64,000 nucleotides of DNA, taken from contig OY782500.1 of NCBI GenBank assembly GCA_963677885.1, forward strand, positions 4,836,001 through 4,900,000. Reading direction: 5' to 3'. Below are positions 43,604-51,332 of the stretch, in pieces. The notes below the pieces were generated by a model. The model saw nothing but the letters and a program-made list of their open reading frames with translations. It searched no databases and was not told the origin of the DNA. Position 1 is the first letter of the stretch. Each line of letters opens with the position of its first letter. The translations under genes and the position numbers were made by a program. Origin of the DNA: UBA1351 sp963677885 (GTDB lineage: Bacteria > Bacillota > Clostridia > Lachnospirales > Vallitaleaceae).

Positions 43604-45715
43604 ATGGTACAGGAAATGACTATAAACGATGAGAAGAAAATCATTGAGTCTATTGATGGGTTGATTATCGATTCTAGGCTTGATGAGGCGTTAGAATTGA
43701 ATATTCGTATATATGAAGAGGCTTTGGCTAATGACAGGACAACGATTGTTGCCTATTGTCTGTATTTTTTCGGATTGATTGAAGATACGAAGGCGCAGCC
43801 TCAGAAAGCTATGGCTTTTTTTAAAAAGGCTACAGCAATATCCAGAAGAAACGGTATCTATGGATGCCTTGTCAGAACCCTGAATAATCGTGGGAATATC
43901 TATTATTTTACAGGAAAACTACATAAGGCTATTGCCAAATACATGGAAGCCTTGAACATCGCCGAAGAGAACAAGGAGTTAGAGGAGTATCAGGTAAAGC
44001 TTCTTAATAATCTTGGTTTGGTTTATATTGATGTTGAAGACTATGATCATGCCTTGGATTATATGTTCAGATGTATGAAAATGGCCAAGACCCGTGATGA
44101 TGATATCCTACTTACAACCGTCTATGCTAATTTATCAGATATATTCATTCTTAAAGAAAATTATTTAAAGGCTTCTTACTATAACCAATTGAGTCAGGAA
44201 ATTTCCAGACGTATTGATGATCAAATCGGTGTGGCTATTTCATATGCCAATGAAGCCATTATTATCAATCGGACAAAAGGTGATTGGAAGTCAGCCAAGC
44301 AATTGTTTGAAGAAGCTATTTATACCATGGAACAGGGAAATGGTGAAGCGGATAAAGAAGAAATACTACTTAAGTATGGCTCAGAGTGTTATCGGGCTCA
44401 AGGTGGTGTTCAGGCAGTTGCTATTCTTGAAGAATTGGTTGAAGTGTCCAGACAGAAAACCTATTTTTCTATTGAGAGTAAGGCCCTAAAGGTCTTAAAA
44501 GAAATATATGCAAGTCTAGGTGATTATCAAAAGGCTTACCAGGTCTGTGATCGTTTATTGGCGGTCAATGAGTCTACCTATATGCAGTGGAAAGAGACTG
44601 CTATTGATAAGATACATAAGGATAACGATGAAGCTGACGACAGTCAGATTAACGAACTTCAGAAATCCATTAAGACCCTTAAACACCTGTCCGATATTGG
44701 TCAAAAGATAACGTCATGCAAGAATGAAGATGAAATCTACGGTGTTCTGGAAGAGAATATGGCCAGAATTTTTGGTTACGATGCTTTTGGTGTCGGTGTT
44801 TTATCTAAAAATGGTATCAAAATCGACTATAAGTTTTTGGATGACGAAGGATACAGGCATATTGATATTTCGATTTATGATGATGATTACCTAATGGCCA
44901 CCTGTATAAGGTATGGTCAGGATATTATTGTTTATGATACCAAAGACCACGCCTATAATGAAGCTAATTTCACTGGAAAACTGCTATATAAAATTAAGCA
45001 ATCCGAAACAAGGGGGATTATATTTACCCCTATGATATACGAAGGAGAAACCATCGGTGGTCTGACCGTTCAAACTTATGAACGTGGTAAATTGACCTAT
45101 GTTGACATGGAGAGTCTTAGAGTTTTGGCGTCTTATATAGCAATTGCCTATTCAAACCTAAGCCGGTCAAGGGAGCTGCAGGTGGCAAATCGAAAACTTG
45201 CTGAGGTTTCCTTAATGGATGGTCTGACTGGTGTATATAACAGACATGCCCTGGGTCAGTATATCGGCAAAGAATTTATTGGTCTCCTTGAGAATAAACT
45301 TCCAAGTACGGCTATTATGATTGATATAGACTATTTTAAACAGTACAACGATAATTATGGCCACTTTATGGGAGACAAATGTCTGAAACAGGTTTGCGCA
45401 TCCTTGCGGAACAGTCTTTCAGGTATTAAGCATCGCTTGTTTAGATATGGTGGTGATGAGTTTTTTGCCGTACTTGAAGGATGCGATGAAAAGCTGGCCA
45501 AGTCGGTCCTTGAAAAAATTCAGTTTGAGATGAAACAACTGAATATTGAACACTTGTATTCTAAAATCGAAAAAAGGGTAACCTTAACCATAGGTGCTAC
45601 AGTCATTACCAAGAAGATAAAAGACTATACAGTTGTCTTTAATAATTCAGATGAAGCTCTTTATGAGGCAAAAGAGAACGGAAGAAACAGCTTTTCCATT
45701 AATATTACCACTTGA
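43604..45715 (+). CDS. cytoplasmic TPR-GAF-GGDEF diguanylate cyclase
   Basis: A 703-residue protein without membrane segments. Residues 20-330 are tetratricopeptide repeats (NNRGNIYYFTGKLHKAIAKYMEAL, NNLGLVYIDVEDYDHALDYM, KVLKEIYASLGDYQKAYQVC). A short coiled linker leads to a GAF domain (about 375-510) and then a GGDEF domain (about 525-700) with an intact GGDEF motif near residue 616. I see no RxxD inhibitory site five residues before it. It should make cyclic di-GMP in response to a partner protein bound by the TPRs or a ligand bound by GAF. There is no EAL domain, unlike the two other GGDEF proteins here. The promoter of the following ilvB leader overlaps its stop codon. Confidence 0.93.
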   Translation: MVQEMTINDEKKIIESIDGLIIDSRLDEALELNIRIYEEALANDRTTIVAYCLYFFGLIEDTKAQPQKAMAFFKKATAISRRNGIYGCLVRTLNNRGNIYYFTGKLHKAIAKYMEALNIAEENKELEEYQVKLLNNLGLVYIDVEDYDHALDYMFRCMKMAKTRDDDILLTTVYANLSDIFILKENYLKASYYNQLSQEISRRIDDQIGVAISYANEAIIINRTKGDWKSAKQLFEEAIYTMEQGNGEADKEEILLKYGSECYRAQGGVQAVAILEELVEVSRQKTYFSIESKALKVLKEIYASLGDYQKAYQVCDRLLAVNESTYMQWKETAIDKIHKDNDEADDSQINELQKSIKTLKHLSDIGQKITSCKNEDEIYGVLEENMARIFGYDAFGVGVLSKNGIKIDYKFLDDEGYRHIDISIYDDDYLMATCIRYGQDIIVYDTKDHAYNEANFTGKLLYKIKQSETRGIIFTPMIYEGETIGGLTVQTYERGKLTYVDMESLRVLASYIAIAYSNLSRSRELQVANRKLAEVSLMDGLTGVYNRHALGQYIGKEFIGLLENKLPSTAIMIDIDYFKQYNDNYGHFMGDKCLKQVCASLRNSLSGIKHRLFRYGGDEFFAVLEGCDEKLAKSVLEKIQFEMKQLNIEHLYSKIEKRVTLTIGATVITKKIKDYTVVFNNSDEALYEAKENGRNSFSINITT

Positions 45716-45740
45716 CAAATTTAATGTCTTAAAGTAATAT
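45712..45740 (+). promoter_or_regulatory. promoter of the T-box-ilvB-metA transcript
   Basis: TTGACA (45712-45717, overlapping the upstream stop codon) and TAATAT (45735-45740), 17-bp spacing. Confidence 0.75.
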
Positions 45741-45746
45741 AGTTAT

Positions 45747-46040
45747 AAATTCGTTAGCAATGAATGATATGTTAAATGCTAGGACAGGGAAGAGTACCTG
45801 TGTATTAAAGACTAGAGAGAAGATGATGGTGGAAATTCTTCGTGAGATACACAGAGAAGGTAGCCTTTGAGCATCAAATTGAACGAAGTCTGACTTTTAT
45901 TAGAGGAGACGGAAGCTTACCGTTACATAAGCATCATATCGGAGTTTTATTTTCCTGTATGAGTTGAGAGCACGCAAGTGAAATTAGGTGGTACCGCGGA
46001 GATAGAACCCTTCGTCCTATAGAGGACGACGGGTTTTTTG
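45747..46040 (+). promoter_or_regulatory. T-box riboswitch before ilvB, probably valine-specific
   Basis: The leader carries the canonical T-box sequence GGTGGTACCGCG (45987-45998) and an intrinsic terminator just after it. Stem I closes with TTCGTT/AACGAA. The distal stem pairs CTGTGTAT with ATACACAG, with the AGTA/GAA S-turn next to it. Reading GAA-N-codon-purine-CCTTTGAG, as in known leaders, gives the specifier GTA (45860-45862), valine. ATC at 45873-45875 (isoleucine) is a less likely alternative since it can pair in the lower stem. Uncharged tRNA would stabilise the antiterminator and turn on ilvB and metA. Confidence 0.93.
46006..46039 (+). terminator. T-box-controlled intrinsic terminator
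   Basis: The stem pairs AACCC and TCGTCCT with AGGACGA and GGGTT (46006-46035, one T/C mismatch) and ends in six T. It competes with the T-box antiterminator. Confidence 0.88.
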
Positions 46041-46078
46041 TATTATAATAGTATAGAAGAGATTGAAAGGAGTTAATC

Positions 46079-47737
46079 ATGAAATTAAATGGAGCTCAAA
46101 TAGTAGTAGAATGTCTCAAAGAACAAGGTGTTAAACATATTTTTGGTTACCCAGGTGCTGCAACGATTAATATTTACGATGAATTATACAAGAACGAAGA
46201 ATATATCAGCCATATTCTTACCTCTCATGAACAAGGTGCTACCCATGCAGCAGATGGCTATGCACGATCAACAGGAAAGGTTGGTGTATGTCTTGCTACC
46301 AGTGGTCCGGGTGCAACAAATTTGGTCACAGGTATTGCAACTGCTTATATGGACTCAGTACCCTTAGTAGCAATTACCGGCAATGTTCAGGTGGATAAAC
46401 TTGGAAAAGACTCCTTTCAGGAAGTTGACATCCAGGGTATAACCATGCCGGTTACCAAGCACAATTATATGGTAAAAGATATTGATGAATTGGTCGATAC
46501 TATCCGCCAGGCTTTTTATATAGCAAAATCCGGCCGTCCCGGTCCTGTTCTCGTTGATATTCCAAAGAACCTGACTTGGGAAGAAGCTGAATATGAGTAT
46601 ATGGAACCAAAAGTATATGAACCTGACCAAAGTTTCACCATAGGTCAGGATGTTCTGGATATGATTGCGGCCTCCAAACGACCAATGATTCTTGCAGGTG
46701 GTGGAGTAGTTAGATCCGGTGCCAATGAAGAGTTAAAAGTTTTTGCTGAGAAAATAGATGCTCAGGTTGCCTGTACCCTAATGGGTATTGGCTCTTTCCC
46801 CTACAGTCATCCCTTATATACCGGTAATATTGGTATGCATGGATCCTTGGTTTCAAATCGAGCCATTAATGAAACGGACTTACTCATCGTTATGGGTGGT
46901 CGTTTTAGTGACCGTGTTGTTGGTAAAGAGTCAGGCTTTGCTGCAAAAGCCAAATTGATTCATATTGATATTGATCCTGCTGAAATCAATAAGAACGTTG
47001 TGGTAGACGGTTCAATAAACGGAGATATTAAAGCTGTTTTAAAAGAGCTTACAGGAAAAGTGGAAGCTAAAACCAATGATCCATGGAAAGTTTATGTGAA
47101 TCATCTACGGGAAACGGTTGGACATAAAACAGATGAGACCAGCCTTAATGTACCTTATTTACTAAAACGTATCTCTGCGTATGCAACTGAGGATTCCATT
47201 GTAGCAACAGACGTTGGTCAGCATCAAATGTGGACTGCTCAACATTTTCCTTTCGAAAAACCAAACCGTTTCTTGACATCAGGCGGTCTTGGAACTATGG
47301 GCTACGGATTTGGAGCGGCTATAGGAGCTCAATTTGCAAATCCCAAAGAAAAAGTTATAATGATTACAGGTGACGGTTCCTTCCGTATGAATTTCAATGA
47401 AATGATTACGGCTGTGAAGAACCATTTACCGGTAAAAGTTTTTGTTATGAATAATAGAGCTCTGGGGATGGTTCGTCAATGGCAGAACCTCTTCTATGAC
47501 AAACGTTTTTCAGCTACTACCCTGGAAGAGGATATGGACTATGTAGGATTTGCAAAAGCCTTAGGCGGCGAAGGTTTCAACATCCTGTCACTAGAAGATA
47601 TTGACAGTGTTTTGCCAGCAGTCTTTGCCAGCGAAAAGCCATGTATTGTTAACTGTGTGGTAGACCAAAATACCAATGTTTATCCTATGGTACCTCCAGG
47701 AAAATCTATTTATGAAGCAATCAGTGACAATGAATAA
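46079..47737 (+). CDS. ilvB: acetolactate synthase, catalytic (large) subunit
   Basis: First common step of valine, leucine and isoleucine synthesis. The 552-residue thiamine-diphosphate enzyme has the catalytic Glu in SHEQGATHAADGYAR near residue 50, the quinone/FAD-like central domain (SNRAINETDLLIVMGGRFSDRVVG) and the cofactor motif GDGSFRMNFNEM ... VMNNRALGM. It keeps the biosynthetic IlvB form rather than the catabolic AlsS form as far as I can judge. No ilvN or ilvC follows; the next gene is metA, so the regulatory subunit must be elsewhere. RBS AAAGGAG. Confidence 0.95.
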   Translation: MKLNGAQIVVECLKEQGVKHIFGYPGAATINIYDELYKNEEYISHILTSHEQGATHAADGYARSTGKVGVCLATSGPGATNLVTGIATAYMDSVPLVAITGNVQVDKLGKDSFQEVDIQGITMPVTKHNYMVKDIDELVDTIRQAFYIAKSGRPGPVLVDIPKNLTWEEAEYEYMEPKVYEPDQSFTIGQDVLDMIAASKRPMILAGGGVVRSGANEELKVFAEKIDAQVACTLMGIGSFPYSHPLYTGNIGMHGSLVSNRAINETDLLIVMGGRFSDRVVGKESGFAAKAKLIHIDIDPAEINKNVVVDGSINGDIKAVLKELTGKVEAKTNDPWKVYVNHLRETVGHKTDETSLNVPYLLKRISAYATEDSIVATDVGQHQMWTAQHFPFEKPNRFLTSGGLGTMGYGFGAAIGAQFANPKEKVIMITGDGSFRMNFNEMITAVKNHLPVKVFVMNNRALGMVRQWQNLFYDKRFSATTLEEDMDYVGFAKALGGEGFNILSLEDIDSVLPAVFASEKPCIVNCVVDQNTNVYPMVPPGKSIYEAISDNE

Positions 47738-47757
47738 AGAATAGAAAAGGTGATTTT

Positions 47758-48678
47758 ATGCCAATAAAAATACCCAATGATTTACCTGCTAAACAGGTCC
47801 TTGAATCAGAAAATATTTTCGTTATGGATGATACAAGGGCAATGACCCAAGACATTCGTCCCCTCCACATAGCCATACTCAACCTTATGCCCCTTAAGGA
47901 GCAGACTGAAGCCCAGCTTCTTCGGATGCTGAGTAACAGTCCACTGCAGGTTGAGATAACCTTGATGAGCCCTGAAACCCATGTGTCTAAAAATACGCCA
48001 ATGAATCATATGCAGTCCTTCTATACGTCTTTTTCTGAGGTTAAAGACCGTAAGTTTGACGGTATGATCATAACAGGAGCACCGGTTGAGAACCTACCCT
48101 TTGAGGGGGTTACCTACTGGAATGAGTTAAAGGAGATAATGGAGTGGACCAAGACCCATGTTACCTCAACCTTCCATATATGTTGGGGGGCCCAGGCTGG
48201 TCTTTACTATCACTACGGCATTGAGAAGATTCCTCTTGAGAAGAAAATGCACGGTGTCTTTAAACACACGATTACAGATGATCTTTGTCCCTTGGTAAGA
48301 GGTTTCGACCATGAGTTTATGGTACCTCATTCAAGACATACAACGATTTCTGTTGATGAAGTGTTAAGCCACCAGGAAATAAAACTCTTGTCATCATCAG
48401 AAGAAGCAGGTTTTTATCTGGCTGTCAGTTTAGACGGTAAACAAGTCTTTGCATCGGGTCATTCTGAATATGACTCAGACACCCTTAAGCAGGAATACCT
48501 CAGGGATAAGGGTAGGGGTATGGATCCCAAACTGCCCTACCGTTATTTTCCTGAAAATGATCCATCCAGAGAACCTGAATCTACATGGAAAAGCCATGCA
48601 CATTTGCTTTACAGTAACTGGTTGAACTATTATGTATATCAGGCAACTCCTTATTTGATGGACCGCATCGGAGAGTAA
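47758..48678 (+). CDS. metA: homoserine O-acetyltransferase MetA
   Basis: Activates homoserine for methionine synthesis. The 306-residue protein belongs to the MetA (HTS) glutamine-amidotransferase-like family with the nucleophile Cys142 (FHICWGAQAGLYYHYG) and the catalytic His in VPHSRHTT. Residue 111 is Glu (GAPVE). In this family Glu at 111 goes with acetyl-CoA use, as in Bacillus cereus, while Gly goes with succinyl-CoA, so acetylation is predicted. The gene lies 20 bases behind ilvB and thus probably under the same T-box. No SAM riboswitch is seen before it. Confidence 0.95.
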   Translation: MPIKIPNDLPAKQVLESENIFVMDDTRAMTQDIRPLHIAILNLMPLKEQTEAQLLRMLSNSPLQVEITLMSPETHVSKNTPMNHMQSFYTSFSEVKDRKFDGMIITGAPVENLPFEGVTYWNELKEIMEWTKTHVTSTFHICWGAQAGLYYHYGIEKIPLEKKMHGVFKHTITDDLCPLVRGFDHEFMVPHSRHTTISVDEVLSHQEIKLLSSSEEAGFYLAVSLDGKQVFASGHSEYDSDTLKQEYLRDKGRGMDPKLPYRYFPENDPSREPESTWKSHAHLLYSNWLNYYVYQATPYLMDRIGE

Positions 48679-48754
48679 ATTCGGGAGTTTCTTGGGGTTG
48701 TTAAATACAAGCAGTCAAAAGATAAAAATGTGACATGAAATCGTCATAAGACAT

Positions 48755-48900
48755 ACAAAACTGACACAGCAGGAAGTGGGATTACATGTCCTAGATCCGT
48801 TATAGAAATATCTTACTACTACCATAAATGGCAGCAGAAAGATATTACTACACAGATCAAGGACCAGAGTTCCCATGGTATCCTACTGTGTCATTTTTGT
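48755..48900 (-). ncRNA. candidate structured RNA, rod-like with central bubble (minus strand)
   Basis: Twenty-base ends (48755-48774 and 48881-48900) are inverted repeats matching at 18 of 20 positions. Inside, more helices follow in register: TGGGA/TCCCA, GTCCTNGATC-type arms (48788-48797 with 48855-48864), AATATCTT/AAGATATT (48807-48814 with 48839-48846) and a 10-bp top stem. An open bubble of eight to nine bases separates the last two sets. The mismatches in the closing and top stems become G-U pairs only on the minus strand, so that strand is favoured. A minus-strand TATAAA lies at 48900-48905, at the right distance from the stem. The shape recalls 6S RNA, but I cannot match the consensus. 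It could instead be the metA 3' terminator (five T at 48894-48898 on the plus strand). Confidence 0.4.
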
Positions 48901-49193
48901 TTATAATGAAGTCACACTTTTATCTTTTTCTGTTCCGCATTAAAAAAATCCCGAGAATCTCCCGAGATTTATAGCGCCCAGTGCTGGGACGAACTGTATC
49001 TTAGTCTGAAAGTTTAACATACATGTCGACCACTAAAGGTGTGTGTAGGCTTTGAGCCTTCTTTGATTATAAACATATGACAGCTTGGCCAATTGCCTTT
49101 GTGCTTCGTTGATTTTTACATCGCTAGGTGATTAAAGTATTGTAACTGAAATATTATATTCAAATTCTTTTTTTAAACTACACTATATAACTC

Positions 49194-49324
49194 GCAGGGG
49201 CTGGGTTTAGGGTCTTGCTGGTTGGGCTTTGGCTCACGAATGCATCTGTCATAACCCGTCTACATAAACTTGGTGCATTTGGGAACCACCGCCCGACAAG
49301 TAAGAGCCCTAAGCCTGGACCTGT
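49194..49324 (+). ncRNA. candidate structured RNA, long imperfect hairpin (plus strand)
   Basis: Nested helices run through the whole element: GCAGG/CCTGT, GGTTTAGGG-TCTT with AAGA-G-CCCTAAGCC (49204-49216 with 49302-49315), TTGGGC/GCCCGA and AATGCATC/GGTGCATT, leaving a terminal loop of about 25 bases. At least four non-Watson-Crick pairs are G-U on the plus strand and would be A-C on the other, which supports a plus-strand transcript. A TATATA/TATAAC (49184-49191) lies just upstream but its -35 is poor, and I see no terminator. Family not recognised. Confidence 0.4.
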
Positions 49325-49452
49325 CCGTCATATAATGATTAGCTTTAAATCAAAATAAATACATGATAAAAGTAAAGCGCATAAACTTAAACCCATCTAA
49401 TGATCAATGAAAGAACCCCTCCATTGACTAAAAGCATCAAAAACTCTTATCA

Positions 49453-50577
49453 TTATGCCTCAATAAGCCCAGCAATCTTCTCTAATGATTCGATAATTGG
49501 AATATGCTGAGGGCAGTGACCCTCGCATTCGCCACAGGCTATACAATCTGAAGCCTTGCCGCCATTACTGGTAACCCATTTATAGTGACCCTTTACTCCG
49601 TCTAAGTTCTCATAGGTTTTATAGGTGTTGTAAGTGGCTAAAATAGCAGGGATGTTGATTTTTTGTGGACAGTCTTCAACGCAGTATTTACAGTCTGTAC
49701 ATGGAATGGTTTCAACTTTTTTCATTTCTTCAAGAACTTTTTCGATGACGCCATATTCTGCTGAAGTCATTGGTTCAAAATTTTTCATTGTTGCAATATT
49801 GTCATCCATTTGGTCGGTGCTGGACATACCGGATAGGATGGTGATGATACCTTCTAAGGAGCCAACATACCGCATGGCCCATGATGCTATAGAGGCATCA
49901 GGTTTTTCTGTTTTGAAGATTTCCTGGTTCTTATCGGACATACCTGCAAGGTTTCCGCCCTTGACTGGTTCCATGACGATGATAGGAGTATTGTGTTTTC
50001 GTGCAACTTCATAGCATTGTCTGGATTGAACTTTTTCATCTTCCCAGTCAGCATAGTTAAGTTGAAGTTGTACAAACTCTGCCTCCGGATGAGCCGTCAG
50101 TATTTGGTCAAGAATGTCTGCGGTATCGTGGAAAGAGAAACCAAAATGCTTAATTAATCCATCTTCCTTGGCTTTCTTTACAAAATCCCAACCACCAATT
50201 TCATCCATTTGTACCATACGGTTTCTGTCTAGGGCGTGGAGTAAGTAAAAGTCGAAGTATCCGGCACCGGTCCGTTCTAACTGAAGGTCTAGAAGTGGTG
50301 CGAAATCTTCGTACTTCTTACATAACCAAATGGGCATTTTAGATGCTAGTTGATAAGATTCACGGGGATATCTCTTGACGAGAACCTCTTTTACAGCTTC
50401 TTCAGACTTCCCGTTAATATAAGGATAAGCCGTGTCAAAATAGGTGAAACCGTTCTCAAAAAAATGGTCAGCCATTTGACAGGTTTGCTCAATGTCTACA
50501 TTCTCCCCGTTCATAGGTAGGCGCATGAGACCAAAACCAAGTTTTGGAATACTCTGTCCTAAATATTGTTCTTTCAT
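49453..50577 (-). CDS. aldo/keto reductase with C-terminal 2x[4Fe-4S] ferredoxin domain
   Basis: A 374-residue oxidoreductase. The ATG at 50577 is chosen because GGAGG lies just before it. Residues 1-275 form the aldo/keto reductase barrel, with the catalytic Tyr in FDTAYPYINGKSE, Lys in LASKMPIW and His in YLLHALD. Residues 280-370 add two iron-sulfur motifs (CTDCKYCVEDCPQKINIP and CIACGECEGHCPQHIPI). This fused type is common in anaerobes and its electron partner and substrate are mostly unknown. It is monocistronic with a 5' leader of about 130 bases that contains a GGTTACA/TGTAACC inverted repeat. Confidence 0.92.
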   Translation of the reverse strand: MKEQYLGQSIPKLGFGLMRLPMNGENVDIEQTCQMADHFFENGFTYFDTAYPYINGKSEEAVKEVLVKRYPRESYQLASKMPIWLCKKYEDFAPLLDLQLERTGAGYFDFYLLHALDRNRMVQMDEIGGWDFVKKAKEDGLIKHFGFSFHDTADILDQILTAHPEAEFVQLQLNYADWEDEKVQSRQCYEVARKHNTPIIVMEPVKGGNLAGMSDKNQEIFKTEKPDASIASWAMRYVGSLEGIITILSGMSSTDQMDDNIATMKNFEPMTSAEYGVIEKVLEEMKKVETIPCTDCKYCVEDCPQKINIPAILATYNTYKTYENLDGVKGHYKWVTSNGGKASDCIACGECEGHCPQHIPIIESLEKIAGLIEA

Positions 50578-50614
50578 GTTTACCTCCAAGGTTGCATAGT
50601 CGGTCATAACGTCT

Positions 50615-50652
50615 GGTTACAACCGGCCGGTTTATACAGGCGAGCTGTAACC
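50615..50652. promoter_or_regulatory. inverted repeat in the aldo/keto reductase leader
   Basis: GGTTACA (50615-50621) and TGTAACC (50646-50652) flank an inner palindrome ACCGGCCGGT. It lies in the leader between the probable promoter (minus-strand TATAAT near 50700) and the start codon, so it may be an operator or an RNA hairpin. Confidence 0.45.
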
Positions 50653-50754
50653 AAATGCTTTACCGCAGGCCATATATGATGCATGTGTCATAAACATTAT
50701 ACTACAAATATCCTAATATTAGTCAATTGATTTATGTGAATTCATGAATATAGT

Positions 50755-50783
50755 TTGAGTTTTTCATAAAGAATAGCTATAAT
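50755..50783 (+). promoter_or_regulatory. promoter of the lspA homologue
   Basis: TTGAGT (50755-50760) and TATAAT (50778-50783), spacing 17. Confidence 0.65.
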
Positions 50784-50847
50784 ACTCATTAAGGGACTTG
50801 GAGAGATACATAACCATAGTTTAGGAAGGGACAGTGAGAATAAATTT

Positions 50848-51312
50848 ATGTTATATATATTGTTTATCATTGGCGGAGTAATAGTACTTGATCAAAGTGG
50901 AAAGATTTTTGCCCGAAAAAATTTTAAAGAGAAGAAAATCCAGAAGGGACCCTTAACCTTCGGATTAATTTTTAATCCTGGAGCCTTTAAAGGTCTCTTT
51001 AAGGAAAAACCTAAGTTGCTCCTTAAGATCCAAATGATAGGAACCATTCTTGTTTTTATATTTACCCTAATTGCCCATTTCTTTTATAAAAATAAAAGTA
51101 TGACAACTGGACTTGCCTTAATTAGTGGAGGAGCCATCGGTAATCTTATTGACCGTCTGACAGATGGACGGGTTACTGATTTTGTTGCTCTAAAGTGGAC
51201 CAGAAATCTTTACTATAATCTTGCGGATTTTGCAATTTTTGCAGGAGGAATAGTCCTTGTTTTGACAGAGATCATGATGGAAATAAAAAATGCATGGTCA
51301 GGTCGATCCTGA
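50848..51312 (+). CDS. lspA: signal peptidase II (lipoprotein signal peptidase) homologue
   Basis: A 154-residue membrane protein with four predicted helices. Both catalytic aspartates of the aspartyl protease LspA are there: GNLIDRLTDGRVTDFV (third helix region) and NLADFAIFAGG (fourth helix). The first helix reads VIVLDQSGKIFARKNF where LDQxTK is usual, and the protein lacks the usual companion gene rluD. It may be the main enzyme for the several lipoproteins in this window or a second paralogue. The stop codon lies inside a strong terminator hairpin shared with aroC. No clear SD sequence closely precedes the ATG; AGGAAGGGA is about 17 bases away. Confidence 0.85.
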   Translation: MLYILFIIGGVIVLDQSGKIFARKNFKEKKIQKGPLTFGLIFNPGAFKGLFKEKPKLLLKIQMIGTILVFIFTLIAHFFYKNKSMTTGLALISGGAIGNLIDRLTDGRVTDFVALKWTRNLYYNLADFAIFAGGIVLVLTEIMMEIKNAWSGRS

Positions 51313-51326
51313 TCATGCATTTTTTT
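51285..51326. terminator. bidirectional terminator between lspA and aroC
   Basis: An 18-bp stem with one G-T pair (51285-51302 with 51308-51325) and loop TCGAT carries six A on the left and seven T on the right, so it works for both converging genes. Its left arm is inside the lspA coding sequence. Confidence 0.92.
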
Positions 51327-51332
51327 GTGAAA

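Larger units (their letters stand above)
48679..49452. other. 774-base region without a gene
   Basis: No convincing reading frame with a ribosome site was found on either strand between metA and the converging aldo/keto reductase gene. It holds two long folded elements (48755-48900 and 49194-49324, listed separately). There is also a direct repeat TCCCGAGA-N3-TCCCGAGA beside seven A (48945-48970) and a small AGGCT/AGCCT hairpin followed by TCTTT (49047-49064), a weak terminator. The GC content is higher around 49194-49324 than in its surroundings, which is common for structured RNA in AT-rich genomes. Confidence 0.7.

Noticed and set aside
45873..45875. ATC as the T-box specifier (isoleucine)
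   Set aside because: It can pair within the lower part of stem I and lies after the CCTTTGAG block, whereas GTA at 45860-45862 is in the normal place after the S-turn GAA. Kept only as an alternative.
48945..48970. Minus-strand terminator beside the run of seven A
   Set aside because: The TCCCGAGA copies are direct repeats, and the only self-pairing is a 12-base palindrome that is not adjacent to the T-run.
48679..49452. RNase P RNA, tmRNA or SRP RNA in the gene-free region
   Set aside because: No GAGGAAAGTCC, no ACAGAAA core, no CCA-type tRNA-like end and no GGAAG/AGCA SRP loop was found on either strand.
49634..50014. A 126-codon plus-strand frame opposite the aldo/keto reductase
   Set aside because: No ribosome site and no family features; it mirrors codon structure of the well-supported minus-strand gene.
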